Counted from the stretch's first letter, positions 1-9,969 are shown. The stretch is 64,000 nt of DNA from Chloracidobacterium sp. (GCA_016712045.1 JADJRV010000009.1:121708-185707); one strand, 5' to 3'. Notes: generated from the sequence alone by a model not told the origin. Translations and numbers: made by a program.

Positions 1-276
1 TCTGGTAAAAGATTTTCGGGCAGAGATGTCTTCAAATCCCCAAACGGTGCCGACTGTGCCGATCACAAAAAAGTGGTATCAGATCTATGCGATGACGCCC
101 CGCACATTTTGCGTCGCCGATATTCTCAACGAGATCCCCAACTCTGTGCTACCGATCATGCCAATATATCCCGGCAGAGTCGGGATCGTCACGATGGTCT
201 CGCGAGCGGTGGAATCAAAAGCAAAGCCAAAGACTACCCCAAAGAAAGTACCTAAAAAACGTTGAGACAGGATCAT
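1..276 (-). CDS. Unknown membrane-associated protein, broken and cut by window start
   Basis: I do not recognise this gene. A reverse-strand frame opens with ATG at 276 and reads a hydrophobic N-terminus (MILSQRFLGTFFGVVFGFAF) for about 63 codons before a TAG at 85-87 and a TGA two codons later. Beyond these stops the same frame again reads plausible membrane-like protein (FFVIGTVGTVWGFED) to the window edge. Two missing bases, one before the TAG and one in a run of six T, would restore a continuous product. That matches the indel pattern elsewhere in the window. No clear Shine-Dalgarno sequence precedes the ATG. A forward frame at 26-265 is also open but has no protein-like features. Confidence is low. 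Confidence 0.3.
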
Positions 277-417
277 TAGATCATCGTTTTTGTGGAACGA
301 CGCAGCGAATAGACCTTTCTATTAAGTGAACGGAAGCAAAGCGTGTAAGAGCACAGTGGCATACATTTATCCACGGTGAGACCGCCGAAGGTCTGTTCAT
401 GATCTCCAATCGACTAG

Positions 418-449
418 AACCGCATTGTTGCGAGCAATGCGGTTTTTTC
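418..449 (+). terminator. Terminator-like hairpin between divergent genes
   Basis: AACCGCATT at 418-426 pairs perfectly with AATGCGGTT at 436-444 around a 9-base loop, followed by a run of T. The hairpin lies just upstream of nnr and points the same way, although no protein gene on the + strand ends before it. It could end a small RNA encoded in 290-417 or a transcript read from further upstream. Confidence 0.5.
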
Positions 450-470
450 TTTGTGATAAATTAGTTATCG

Positions 471-2109
471 ATGCAAAAAGTCCTAACAGCCGAGCAAATG
501 CGCACCGTCGATCGCCTGACGACCGAGCGATATGGCATTCCGTCGATCCTGCTGATGGAAAACGCCGCCCATGCCGTTGCTCGCGTCATTACCGAAAAGC
601 TCGGCGGCTCGGTCAAGAGGAAAGATTTATCAACATACTTGCTGGAACCGGTAATAATGGTGGCGATGGTGCCGCGTTAGCCCGAATATTATGGACGCAA
701 GGGGCGAATTGTTTCGTTTATCTCTTTGGAAAGGTTGAATCGCTATCGGGTGATGCACGGGTCAACTTTGATGCAGTCAAAAAATTCGATGATTCAGAAA
801 GTATGAACGGCGCAAGTGGGAATTGTCTTATTCTGTTTGAAGACTATGACCCCGAACGTTTAATCATTCCTGCCCACCATGATGTGGTGGTTGACGCATT
901 GTTTGGCACTGGACTTTCGGCGGCGATTGAGTCGAGATCACTTGGTGACCTTGTCCAACGGATAGGCGAACAATGGAATCGGTGTGGTCAGATGTTCGTT
1001 TCTCTCGACGTCCCATCAGGTTTATTGTCTGACAATGCCGAAATCGTAGGGCCGGCTTTTCCGGCAGATTTCACCGTTTCCTTTACCGCACCAAAATACG
1101 CAAATGTATTTTCCCCTGCGTCTAAAATTAATGGTGAGGTATTTGTTGCTGACATTGGCTCTCCGCCGGATTTATTAGAGATTCAGCATTCATCGCTCTT
1201 TCGGGCCGACAAAACTGATGCGACTCGTTTTCTCAGAAACACTCGATTTACTGACGACTCTTACAAAAACAAACGCGGTCACGCCTTCGTTATCGCAGGT
1301 TCGGAAGATTATTCCGGTGCGGCGGTCTTGGCCGGGAACGCAGCGATGCGTTCGGGGGTTGGGTTGGTTACGGTCGTGACGCCGCGGTCGTCGAAAGATT
1401 CGGTCGCGTCGAGGGTTTTGCCGGAAGTTATGGTTCGCGGCGTCGTTGAGACCGAAAACGGAACGATCTCGGAAGCGGCATATGTTGAGGTCGGTGACTT
1501 GCTCGAAAATTCGGATTCGATCGTTATTGGATGCGGCGTCTCACAGGATGAAAGCACTAAGAAATTCGTCGTAAAGGTGATCGAAAATCGGCATCAGCCG
1601 GTTATCGTTGATGCCGATGCGTTGAATTTGCTTTCGCCGTTCGCGGGTTCGTTGCAGAAGCCCGCACGAAGTAAGGGCATAGACGGGCCACCACTCATTC
1701 TCACGCCGCACGAAGGCGAGTTTATGCGGTTGCTCGGCACAACTGACAAAGATGCAATAAAAGATCGCGTCGCCGCTGTTCGCGATTTTGCGGTGAAACA
1801 TAATGTCATCCTCGTGCTAAAAGGCGAGCGTGTTTTGATCGGAACACCTGATGGCCGCGTGGTTATAAATCCAACGGGGAACTCTGGGCTTGGGAAAGCC
1901 GGTAATGGTGACACGCTGGCGGGCATTCTTGCTGGATTTGTTGCTCAGGCGGTGCAATTTGAGATTGATATTTTTGAGACGGTCGTTGCTGCAGTCTATG
2001 TTGCCGGGATGGCGGGGATATTGCCGAAAAGAAATACGGCAAACGCGTGATGACTGCATCCGATGTGCGGGAATGTTTGTCGGATGTTTTTGCCGAGTTA
2101 GAAAGTTGA
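471..2109 (+). CDS. nnr: Bifunctional NAD(P)H-hydrate epimerase / ADP-dependent NAD(P)H-hydrate dehydratase (two frameshifts)
   Basis: Repairs damaged NAD(P)H hydrates. The N-terminal YjeF_N half epimerises the R and S forms and the C-terminal ribokinase-like half dehydrates the S form using ADP. The start ATG at 471 gives MQKVLTAEQMRTVDRLT, typical of the family. The epimerase loop GTGNNGGDG lies near residue 58. The dehydratase half shows GSEDYSGAA, TPHEGEF and the nucleotide-binding NPTGNSGLGKAGNGDTLAG near residue 466. The frame changes near 615-625 and again in the run of four G at 2014-2017. Each change is repaired by one added base. After the second repair the protein ends in a normal family tail (AEKKYGKRVMTASD) with a TGA at 2107-2109, about 545 aa in all. 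Without the repair it would stop early at 2050. Confidence 0.88.
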
Positions 2110-2125
2110 AAAATGACAACGTAAA

Positions 2126-2230
2126 TTAGCCGCAGATGACGCGGATGCAGCAGATTAGATCGAATAAGAAATTTAAAGAAGTATTTTATGTTTTGGCTTT
2201 TATCCGCGTAATCTGCTTAATCTGCGGTAA
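2126..2230. repeat. Intergenic modular-arm hairpin element (CGCAGAT-type unit)
   Basis: The left arm (2126-2158) is built from units such as CGCAGATGA and CAGCAGATTAG. The right arm (about 2200-2230) is their reverse complement, ending TCTGCGGTAA. The two are separated by an AT-rich loop. It fills the space between nnr and tsaE, and its architecture matches the elements at 16947, 52386, 57751 and 62075. Confidence 0.7.
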
Positions 2231-2255
2231 AACTATTTTGATTTGAGAATCCATT

Positions 2256-2717
2256 GTGTCTAAAACAATCAAAACCACAACTCCAGACGACACCTTTGAT
2301 CTCGGCGAGAGGCTTGGGGCGTCTCTCACCGGTGGCGATGTTTTGTTGCTCTACGGTGGTCTTGGTGCGGGAAAGACCTTACTGACAAAGGGCATTTTGA
2401 ATGCGCTTGAGTTTGATGTTGACGAGGTAACGAGCCCGAGTTTTACGCTGGTTAATCTGTATAAGACGGCGACGTTTGATGTTTATCATATCGATCTGTG
2501 GCGATTGGATGGCGGCGGAGATGTCGCGACCGCGGTCGGACTGGAAGAGATCCTTGAAAATGAAAATGCCGTGACGATCATTGAATGGGCGGACAGGTTG
2601 GGTGAGTTACAATTCCTAAACAACACGATCAAGGTAACGATCGACGGTGATGGCGATGAGCCGCGGCGGGTCTCTATCGAACAAAAAATGCGTAACATTT
2701 ACGTCAAAAAGATTTAA
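2256..2717 (+). CDS. tsaE: tRNA threonylcarbamoyladenosine biosynthesis ATPase TsaE
   Basis: ATPase partner of TsaB-TsaD in making t6A37 on tRNAs that read ANN codons; cytoplasmic. At 153 aa it has the usual length. Visible motifs are the P-loop GGLGAGKTLLTKG at about residues 33-45, TSPSFTLVN, HIDLWRL, the acidic GLEEIL and IEWADRL, all in family order. The start is GTG at 2256. No strong Shine-Dalgarno sequence is seen. The gene sits directly after nnr, an arrangement well known in bacteria (YjeF next to YjeE), so the identification is doubly supported. Confidence 0.92.
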   Translation: MSKTIKTTTPDDTFDLGERLGASLTGGDVLLLYGGLGAGKTLLTKGILNALEFDVDEVTSPSFTLVNLYKTATFDVYHIDLWRLDGGGDVATAVGLEEILENENAVTIIEWADRLGELQFLNNTIKVTIDGDGDEPRRVSIEQKMRNIYVKKI

Positions 2718-2728
2718 CATCGAAATTC

Positions 2729-2757
2729 TTTCTTATGGCGGCGGCTTCTTTTATAAT
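2729..2757 (+). promoter_or_regulatory. Possible ppk promoter
   Basis: A perfect TATAAT at 2752-2757 lies 15 bases before the ppk start codon, with a poor -35 candidate in the T-rich stretch near 2729-2734. If real, the leader is only a few bases long. Support is the -10 hexamer and its position alone. Confidence 0.35.
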
Positions 2758-2771
2758 CTAGCCCGCCATAT

Positions 2772-4912
2772 ATGACTTTAACGGATACGAAAAGCTCAAG
2801 GTCAAATAAAAAAGTCGAGACCGTCGTGCAAACCCCCACCGAAGTGGACAGCAGGACGCTCTTTAACCGTGAGCTGAGCTGGCTCGAATTTAATCGCCGT
2901 GTCCTCGACGAGGCCACGGATGAAAGCCTGCCCGTGCTCGAGCGGCTAAAATTTCTATCGATCTTTTCGACCAACCTGGACGAGTTTTTTATGATCCGCG
3001 TTTCGGGGCTCAAGGAGCAGATCGCTGAGGGCGTCGGCGAGACATCGCCCGACGGGCTGACCGCAACAGAGCAACTCAGCGAGGTTTATAAACGCCTGCG
3101 GCCGATGCTGAAACGGCAGGTGTCGTTTTTGACTGAGAATGTTTTTCCTGCATTAAAAAAAGCCGGTATATCGATCGAACCATATGCCGGTCTTAACATT
3201 AAAGAAAAGCGTCTGCTCGATAAATATTTTAGGAATAATCTGTTTCCGATCCTTACTCCGCAATCGGTCGATTCGTCGCATCCATTCCCGTATATTTCAA
3301 ACTTGAGTATTAATCTCGGGCTGTATATCGAACCCGACCGCACGTTTACACAGGCAAATCTCAAGCACCTTTTCAAACAAAAGCGATTCATCCGGATCAA
3401 ATTGCCCGCGACCGTTCCGCGTCTGATACCGATCAATGAAAAGACAGGCCGTTACGCTTTACTCGAAGAGGTCGTTGCGGCAAATGTCGCCGAGCTGTTC
3501 CCGCACATGAAAACGAGCGAGGCGTTTTTGTTTCGGGTAACGCGTGATGCGGACATCGAGCTTCGCGAAGACGAGGCCGGTGATCTGATGCGAACGCTCG
3601 AACGTGAATTACAACGCCGCCGCGACCGTTTCGCCGTCAGATTAGAGGTGGCGGCGGCAATGCCTGAAAAGATGGTCAAGCTGCTAACCGCCGGAACCGG
3701 TCTCGCCGCAGAGGAGATCGAGCGGGTTGAGGGGTTTGTCGATATTCCCGATCTGATGCAGCTTTATGGTCTGGATAGGCCGGAGTTAAAGAGAAGCCGA
3801 TCACCGCGGTTGTGCCGACACCGCTGCACAAAAAAGAGAATATTTTTGAAGTAATCAAAAAGCAGGACGTGCTGCTGCACCATCCTTATACGACATTTAG
3901 CACCGTGGCGGACTTTATTGCAGAGGCGGCTGAGGACACGAACGTCCAGGCGATAAAGATCTGCCTGTATCGAACGGGCAAGGATTCGCCGATCGTTAAT
4001 TCACTGATGCGGGCGAGCCGGCTGGGCAAGCAGGTGACGGCGCTCGTTGAGCTAAAGGCTCGCTTTGATGAGGAGAACAACATCGAATGGGCACGGCGGC
4101 TGGAAAACGAAGGCGTCCATGTGGTCTATGGCATCAGCACGCTAAAGACTCACTCAAAAGTCCTACTGGTCGTGAGACGTGAAAAGGACAAGCTTGTCCG
4201 TTATGTGCATCTGGCGACCGGAAACTACAACCCAATAACGGCAAAGATCTACACCGACCTAGGCCTGCTCACGGCAGACGAAGAGATCGGCGAGGACGCG
4301 AGCAGCCTGTTTAACTTTTTGACGGGATATTCGCAGCAGGATAAATACAAAAGGCTGATCGTTGCGCCGCTCAATCTTCGCGAACGTCTGATCGCGCTGA
4401 TTCGCCGCGAAAAGAAAAACAAGCTCGCCGGAAAAGAAGCACGGATAATCATCAAAGCCAACAGCATCACGGACGTCGAGCTTATTAATGAGCTTTACTC
4501 GGCATCACAAAGCGGTGTCCAGATCGATATGATCGTTCGCGGGATATGCGCTCTTCGTCCAGGCGTTAAGGGCATGTCAGAGAATATTCGTGTTCGTTCG
4601 ATCATCGGCCGCTTTCTCGAACATAGCCGTATCCTTTATTTTGCGAACGGAGGCGGCGATGCCGAAGAGATCTATATTGGCAGTGCAGACCTGATGCACC
4701 GCAGCTTTGACAGCCGCGTCGAGGTCGTTACGCCGATCCTCGATCCTGAGATCAAAAATTACTTAAAAGATCAGATGCTGGCGGTTTATTTGAAAGACGA
4801 GACAAACGCTCGGATCTTGAACGCAGACGGCAGTTATAAAAAGCTGGCGGATAGAAAAGGCGGCGGGTTTGATTCGCAGATGTCGTTTGTAGGACAGGCG
4901 GCTCTTGATTAG
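2772..4912 (+). CDS. ppk: Polyphosphate kinase 1 (one frameshift)
   Basis: Reversibly polymerises the gamma phosphate of ATP into polyphosphate. After repair the product is about 713 aa, the usual PPK1 size. Seen in order: the N-terminal domain (FNRELSWLEFNRRVLDEA and FSTNLDEFFMIRVSGLKEQ), the head domain, then two phospholipase D-like catalytic domains. The phosphohistidine region YVHLATGNYNP is near residue 478 and the second catalytic stretch DLMHRSFDSRVEVV is near residue 640. The frame breaks at 3788-3790: one A added to AAA restores LKEKPITAVVPTPLHKKENI, the expected junction. Start ATG 2772. The stop overlaps the stop of the convergent CYTH gene by 3 bases. Confidence 0.92.
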
Positions 4913-5466
4913 ACGGCCTTAGATTTATCAAATCTCGACTCGAAAACACCATTTACATCTTTACCGTATTTCAGCGTAAGCCTCGGGTAGCCGCGAGATT
5001 CAGGCAGTAGTTTATCTGCCCCAAGCTGTTTTTCGACCGTGAGAATATCCTCGATCGAGCCCTCGATCTCCATATAGTAACCAAATGGCAGCTCGTCGAG
5101 CACGACCTCGACATTGCCAAAATGCCATGCTTTGCGATGCTTTTCGTATATCACCGAGAGTTTGTAACCCAATTTTTCGATAATACTTTCTGTAGCATTA
5201 ACGTCGGAAACGTCGGTCTCAAATTCGATCTGATGTTTGAAATCGTTTTCGGTTGGCACCTTTTCTTTGTATGTCAGCGTTGTTCGAGATTCGGTTTTTC
5301 GAAGCCTGAGAACCGCCGCCTTTCCATCAAGCAAACCGCCGCGATGCAGATAGTTTTCCTCGAACGTCTCATAGGAGAACGCCGCACCGAGTTTGCCTAG
5401 CTTTGCGGTGAGATCAACTAGTAGTTTTTTATCGATCAGATATTTTTTTTCGATTTCTATCGCCAT
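4909..5466 (-). CDS. CYTH-domain triphosphate tunnel protein (class IV adenylate cyclase / thiamine triphosphatase family)
   Basis: 185 aa, opening MAIEIEKKYLI, which carries the ExExK signature of the CYTH superfamily. These enzymes hold a triphosphate or longer phosphate chain in a beta-barrel lined by acidic and basic residues. Further acidic strand residues typical of the tunnel are visible (QIEFETDVSD, EVVLDELPFGYYMEIEGS). Family members include class IV adenylate cyclases, thiamine triphosphatases and short-chain polyphosphatases; the sequence alone does not say which. Convergent overlap with ppk is suggestive of a polyphosphate or tripolyphosphate substrate, but that is inference. Confidence 0.8.
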   Translation of the reverse strand: MAIEIEKKYLIDKKLLVDLTAKLGKLGAAFSYETFEENYLHRGGLLDGKAAVLRLRKTESRTTLTYKEKVPTENDFKHQIEFETDVSDVNATESIIEKLGYKLSVIYEKHRKAWHFGNVEVVLDELPFGYYMEIEGSIEDILTVEKQLGADKLLPESRGYPRLTLKYGKDVNGVFESRFDKSKAV

Positions 5467-5639
5467 TTATTAACCTGAGTCATATGCAGCACAAACTTTA
5501 ATTCTAAAGGTTAAGTCGAGGCGGGGCAAATTGGGATGTTCCGAGGGCTGTGGCTTGACTTAAACGCCCCATTATTGAATACTTGAAAAAAAGGTCAGGA
5601 TTTGTTGCCGACCGAAATATAAGGAGTAAAAACGAAATT

Positions 5640-6083
5640 ATGCCATATCCAGAACCGATGATATACGGAATGCGGGCCGAGCTTGCAAACCTTGGAATTG
5701 AAGAAGCAAAGACGACTGAGGCTGTTGACGAAGCGGTCAAAAACACCGACGGCACGCTGATGGTCGTTGTAAATTCGGTATGCGGTTGTGCTGCGGGCGG
5801 CGTTCGCCCGGGCATTGCGATGGCGCTCGCTAATTCAGCAAACGTCCCTGACCGTTCGATCACCGTATTTGCCGGAGCAGACATCGATGCGACTGAAACG
5901 GCTCGCGAATATTTTACCGGCCACATGCCGACGTCCCCTGCGATCGGATTTTTGAAGAACGGCGAGCTTGTACAGCTTTTCCAACGCAGCGATCTCGAAG
6001 GCCGTCCGCCGCAGATGATCGCACAGGCGCTGGTCGAGGCTTTCAACACTCACTGCACAAAATCAGAAGCCGCGAATAACTAG
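5640..6083 (+). CDS. Bacilliredoxin, BrxA/BrxB (YphP/YqiW) family
   Basis: Thioredoxin-fold disulfide exchange protein. The family removes bacillithiol from proteins in Firmicutes and occurs more widely as the former DUF1094. The CGC active site lies in NSVCGCAAGG at residues 44-53, and the YFTGHMPTSPAIGFL and QRSDLEGR segments match the family. Start chosen at ATG 5640 (MPYPEPMIYGMRAEL), which aligns with known N-termini and follows AAGGAG at 5621-5626. A longer in-frame reading from 5583 adds an unlikely N-terminus. The product is 147 aa. No bacillithiol biosynthesis genes are in view, so the thiol partner is unknown. Confidence 0.88.
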   Translation: MPYPEPMIYGMRAELANLGIEEAKTTEAVDEAVKNTDGTLMVVVNSVCGCAAGGVRPGIAMALANSANVPDRSITVFAGADIDATETAREYFTGHMPTSPAIGFLKNGELVQLFQRSDLEGRPPQMIAQALVEAFNTHCTKSEAANN

Positions 6084-6105
6084 CGCGATAACAAATATGT
6101 TTTCC

Positions 6106-6136
6106 AAAACCGCTCCAACCGGGGCGGTTTTTTATT
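6106..6136 (+). terminator. Rho-independent terminator after the bacilliredoxin gene
   Basis: AAAACCGC at 6106-6113 pairs with GCGGTTTT at 6124-6131 around a C/G-rich loop and is followed by TTTATTTT. It lies 22 bases after the stop of the bacilliredoxin gene, on the same strand. Confidence 0.8.
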
Positions 6137-6180
6137 TTGTTGCGTGCGGGATGCGGTAACCGATAGAATAGTAGTAGCAG

Positions 6181-6636
6181 ATGTCCATCAACCAACGACA
6201 ACACATCCGGTTTTCGCTAGATATCCCTGCGATCATCTATTCGAAATTCGGCGAAAAACAACTGACGCGGCTGCAGCAGATCAGCATCGGCGGCTGTTTT
6301 ACCGATTGGGATGAAAGCGTGCTGATCGGCGATGAATTTCGTATGGAGATCGAGCTGCCGAATAAAAATTACCTGCCGCTCCACTGCAAAGCTCTTTACC
6401 TCTTCGAACATACGGGCATCGGCGTCAGATTTGTCGAGATCACCAAGTTCGAACAATCGCTTATCTCAAAAATTATCGCCAACAAACTCGAAAACGAAGG
6501 CGTGCCACTCCAGATCGATCCATTCACCCTGCCGCCCACGTTCGTCGGCGACGACCCAAGCCCGCGCATCACCGACATTCGCCAAAAACGCGACGCCGTT
6601 CTCCAACACATCATGTCCGGCGGCGACGCTTATTGA
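6181..6636 (+). CDS. PilZ-domain protein (c-di-GMP receptor type)
   Basis: 151 aa. The N-terminal RQHIR (residues 6-10) followed about 25 residues later by ISIGGCF fits the PilZ c-di-GMP binding pattern RxxxR ... (D/N)xSxxG, though the first Asp/Asn position is occupied differently here. The beta-barrel core runs to about residue 90 (GIGVRFVEI). The remaining tail is Pro-rich and of unknown role. A PAS-GGDEF-EAL protein in the same window could supply or remove the ligand. The stop overlaps the stop of the convergent SnoaL-like gene by a few bases. Confidence 0.75.
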   Translation: MSINQRQHIRFSLDIPAIIYSKFGEKQLTRLQQISIGGCFTDWDESVLIGDEFRMEIELPNKNYLPLHCKALYLFEHTGIGVRFVEITKFEQSLISKIIANKLENEGVPLQIDPFTLPPTFVGDDPSPRITDIRQKRDAVLQHIMSGGDAY

Positions 6637-7108
6637 GCCGGTTTTGGCGGCTGCGGCGGCCGCATGCCCGTGTACTGGGCCGAAGCGATCTTCCAAACAC
6701 CTTTTTCTTTTGCACACACCAGCATCACACGCATCCCGCGCGGCGGCATCGTTTTGCCTTCGGCAGTGATCGTGTAATCCAGCCGCAATATCACGACCGC
6801 GCTTTTATCCCGCACACGTATCGACCATTCCGAAGCGTTGCTTTTAGTCGAGACCTTTGCCGGATCGGGCTTTAGCTCGGGCTTATAAAACCCGAGAACC
6901 TTGTCCCTGCGATCAAACTCACCGACAGGCGAGATCTCAATATAATCAGCCGTAAAAACCGCATCAAGCGCCGCCGCGTCGTAGTTCGTCTGAGCCGTAA
7001 CCATCTTGTTGACGAGCTTGGTCAGCTCGGCCTCGTCCTTTGACTGAGCAAAGCCCTGAAACGCGGATGACAGCAGGATCAGTGCAATGGAAGTAACTTT
7101 ATTCGCAT
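6630..7108 (-). CDS. Secreted SnoaL/DUF4440-like (NTF2 fold) protein (one frameshift)
   Basis: The main frame (6630-7004) reads a cone-shaped NTF2-like fold: DAAALDAVFTADYIEISPVG, a central strand region, and GVWKIASAQYTG near the end. It closely resembles DUF4440/SnoaL-like proteins of unknown ligand. Upstream the same product continues (LILLSSAFQGFAQSKDEAE), but it needs one extra A in the TTT run at 7098-7100 (+ strand) to join an ATG at 7106-7108. That ATG has GGAG at 7116-7119, a good ribosome site. The repaired protein starts MRIKVTSIALILLSSAFQG, a clear signal peptide, so it is exported. Function unknown. Confidence 0.7.
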
Positions 7109-7154
7109 ACTATTTCTCCGTTGAAATGGAATACGAAGGGAGGACGCGGTTGGT

Positions 7155-8523
7155 TCAAAACAACTCATCCATTGCTTGTTCGAGGTTTTTAACACCGACG
7201 ACGCGGATGCCGAGGAGTTTCTCGAGGCCTTTTTTGTTGGATTCGGGAAGGATCAGCTTTTTGAAGCCGAGGGGTTTGGGCTTCGCGGGCGAGCTTGGGC
7301 TTGTAGGACGCCGCGGATCTCGCCGGTAAGGCCGACTTCGCCAAAGACGGCGGTTTCGGGTGGGACTTGGAGGTTGCGAAAGCTGGATGCGATGGCCGCG
7401 AGGACGCCGAGGTCGGCGGCGGGTTCGTCGATCTCCATACCGCCGGCGACGTTTACGAAAACGTCGTCGCCAGCGAGTTGAAAGCCGAGCTGTTTTTCGA
7501 GAACTGCGATCAGGAGCGAAGCCCGGTTGTGGTCAAACCCCTGCGTCATTCGCCGTCCGCTGCCAAATTTTGTCCCGCTCACAAGTGCCTGTACCTCAAC
7601 GAGCATCGGCCGGGTGCCTTCCATGCAAACGGTCACGACCGAGCCGGTGGCGTTCTCGGGCCGCTCCTGTAAAAACAGCTCTGACGGATTGCTGACAGGC
7701 ACGAGCCCGGCGTTGGTCATTTCAAACACGCCGATCTCGTTCGCCGCTCCAAAACGATTTTTTGTCGCGCGGATGATGCGGTGGTTGTGGTGGCGGTCGC
7801 CTTCGAAATAGAGGACGGTATCGACGATATGTTCGAGCGTTTTCGGGCCGGCGATCGAGCCTTCTTTGGTGACGTGGCCGGTGAGAAAGACGGGCGTGCC
7901 GGTCTGTTTGGCAAACATCATAAACTGCGCCGCAACCTCACGCACCTGCGAAACGCTGCCCGGAGCGGACTCGATCTTTTCACTAAATACCGTCTGGATC
8001 GAATCGACGATGACGAGATCCGGCTTCATCTTGGCGGTCTCGGCGAGTATAGATTGCAGATTTGTTTCAGGCAGCAGAAAGAGGTTTTCTGCGGCAATTC
8101 CGAGACGCTCGCCACGCATTTTATCTGACGTTCAGACTCTTCGCCCGAAACGTATAGGACCTTGATGCCGTTTTGCCCAAGTTTATCCGCCATCTGGATA
8201 ACGATGGTCGATTTACCAATGCCGGGCGCTCCGCCGATCAGCACCAGCGAACCCGCGACGATGCCGCCGCCGAGCACGCGGTCCATCTCGTCGATGCCGG
8301 TCGATGTGCGGGCGTCGTCCTGTGATTCGATGGTGTCATAGGCGATGGGCGAGGTCGAGAATTGTGACGAGAAATTGCCCGCACCTTTTGTCTGCGGAGC
8401 GGCGCGAAAACGCTCTTCGACGAGCGTGTTCCACTCTTCGCAGTCCGGGCATTGGCCGAGCCATTTGCGCGACTGGCTGCCGCAGTTTTGGCAGACAAAT
8501 ATCGTTGCGGGTAGTTTTGCCAT
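7155..8523 (-). CDS. radA: DNA repair protein RadA/Sms (two frameshifts)
   Basis: RecA-like ATPase that processes recombination branches. The N-terminal four-Cys zinc finger CQNCGSQSRKWLGQCPDC is at about residues 10-27, Walker A GGAPGIGKST near residue 92, the RadA-specific KNRFG motif near residue 252, and the C-terminal Lon-protease-like domain follows (VFVNVAGGMEIDEPAADL). The frame breaks near 8100 and near 7285; one added base at each repairs it. The restored tail (LGIRVVGVKNLEQAMDELF) ends with TGA at 7155-7157. Full length about 456 aa, as expected. It is divergent from the yacL gene and in the same neighbourhood as yacL-ispD-ispF, as in Bacillus. Confidence 0.9.
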
Positions 8524-8694
8524 TTGAGTGAAAAGGATACAACAGATGCGTGCCGGATAGAAAATCCCGCCAGTTTTGTCTGAAATCGTGGCATGAATCG
8601 GTCTTTGTTAAGGTAGCGAAAAATAAGGTATTTAACCGCATTTATGTAGACGGATATAACGCTAGAGCCGTCTTTCGTGCTAAAATTTCAAACG

Positions 8695-9885
8695 ATGAAG
8701 GCTGATATACTGATATTGCGGGTCGCGTTTGTGGGATTGCTCATTTTGCTGGGCTATCTGCTCAATCCGTTTGAGCGCACGCAGCGTTTTGGCCTGGTGA
8801 ATATTGGCGATGAAACCACGCGTCGGCTATTATCTGCGGGGCTCGGCGCGGTCATCAGCTTTATTATTATCGGGTTTGAGATGCGTGTGCGCCGGGCGTC
8901 TTTAAAGACTCTGATTGGTGCGGCCGTTGGATCGATACTTGGTATAGTCGGTGCATTTCTCATCGGCGTCCTTATTTCCATTCAAAAAGAAGCTGCCGTA
9001 TCGGCTGAGATGCAGACGTTTCTGACCATCTCGCTCGCCTTTTTTATGGGCTATATCGGCCTGATGGTCGGTGCCGCAAAAGGGGATTATCTCGATCTTT
9101 CAGCACTGGGCGGCATCTTTAGCGACAAGCATGTAAAGCAGGATTTTAAGATCCTCGATACATCGGTCATTATCGACGGTCGTATCGCTGACGTCGCTGA
9201 GACCGGCTTCCTCGGTGGAACGCTTATCATCCCGCACTTTATACTTGCTGAATTGCAACAGGTTGCCGATTCGGCTGATTCGTCTAAACGCCAACGCGGT
9301 CGACGCGGGCTAGACATGCTCCAGCGACTTAGGAATAACAGTAAGCTCGACGTGCAGATCGTCGAAACTGATTTCCCGGCGGTCAAAGAGGTCGATCTCA
9401 AGCTGATCGAGCTTGGTGCCCAGCTTGACGCTGTGATCGTCACTAACGATTTTAATTTGAACAAGGTGTCGCAGCTTCGCGGCGTTGAGGTGCTCAATAT
9501 CAACGAGCTTGCCAATGCCGTCAAGCCGGTTGTTTTACCCGGCGAAGCGATGCGGGTCTTTATTTTGAAAGAGGGAAAAGAGTACAATCAGGGCGTCGCG
9601 TATCTCGATGACGGCACGATGGTCGTGGTCGATAACGCCCGCAAGCTGATCGGCAAAACCGCCGACATCGCCGTCACCAGCGTCCTGCAGACGACCGCCG
9701 GTAAGATGATCTTTGGCAGATTATGGGAAGAGAGGGACGAGGCTCCGCCGCAAACGACGCCGACCACTCAAGCGACACAAACGACCGAAAGCTCGTTCAG
9801 CGTTCACGATTCGCGGTCTTTGGGATTTCGCAAAGCGACGCGTGAACTGCGTCAGACGACGATAATTGAAGAAGTAAGTGAATAG
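8695..9885 (+). CDS. yacL: YacL-type membrane PIN/TRAM-domain protein
   Basis: Four hydrophobic segments (residues about 5-130) are followed by a PIN nuclease-like domain starting LDTSVIIDG near residue 152, with conserved acidic residues (ILAELQQVAD, VTNDFNL), then a TRAM RNA-binding domain from about residue 282. The family is conserved next to ispD and ispF in many phyla and its exact role is not settled. The start could be GTG 8677 or ATG 8695. I prefer ATG 8695 because a TAAAAT box at 8681-8686 lies between them and could be the -10. The stop codon lies inside the left arm of the hairpin element at 9878-9965. Confidence 0.85.
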   Translation: MKADILILRVAFVGLLILLGYLLNPFERTQRFGLVNIGDETTRRLLSAGLGAVISFIIIGFEMRVRRASLKTLIGAAVGSILGIVGAFLIGVLISIQKEAAVSAEMQTFLTISLAFFMGYIGLMVGAAKGDYLDLSALGGIFSDKHVKQDFKILDTSVIIDGRIADVAETGFLGGTLIIPHFILAELQQVADSADSSKRQRGRRGLDMLQRLRNNSKLDVQIVETDFPAVKEVDLKLIELGAQLDAVIVTNDFNLNKVSQLRGVEVLNINELANAVKPVVLPGEAMRVFILKEGKEYNQGVAYLDDGTMVVVDNARKLIGKTADIAVTSVLQTTAGKMIFGRLWEERDEAPPQTTPTTQATQTTESSFSVHDSRSLGFRKATRELRQTTIIEEVSE

Positions 9886-9965
9886 TGAATGGTAAATCGT
9901 AAATAGAAAATCCGCTCTCCCGGCTTTTTGCTTTCCATTCACGATTCACTATTTTCTATTCACGA
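9878..9965. repeat. Intergenic modular-arm hairpin element (GTGAATA-type unit)
   Basis: The left arm (9878-9910) is made of units like GTGAATA and GTGAATGGTAAATCG. The right arm (9935-9965) is the reverse complement (CATTCACGATTCACTATTTT then CTATTCACG). The loop is CCGCTCTCCCGGC-like. The stop codon of yacL is part of the left arm, and ispD starts 5 bases after the right arm. Confidence 0.7.
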
Positions 9966-9969
9966 ACAA

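Noticed and set aside
26..265. Forward frame at the window start
   Set aside because: It lies opposite a hydrophobic reverse-strand frame that looks more like protein, and it has no recognisable features.
290..420. RNase P RNA or glycine riboswitch, suggested by GTGTAAGAGCAC and ACCGCCGAAGG
   Set aside because: Only isolated short matches. The long conserved core of RNase P RNA and the partner motifs of the glycine aptamer are absent.
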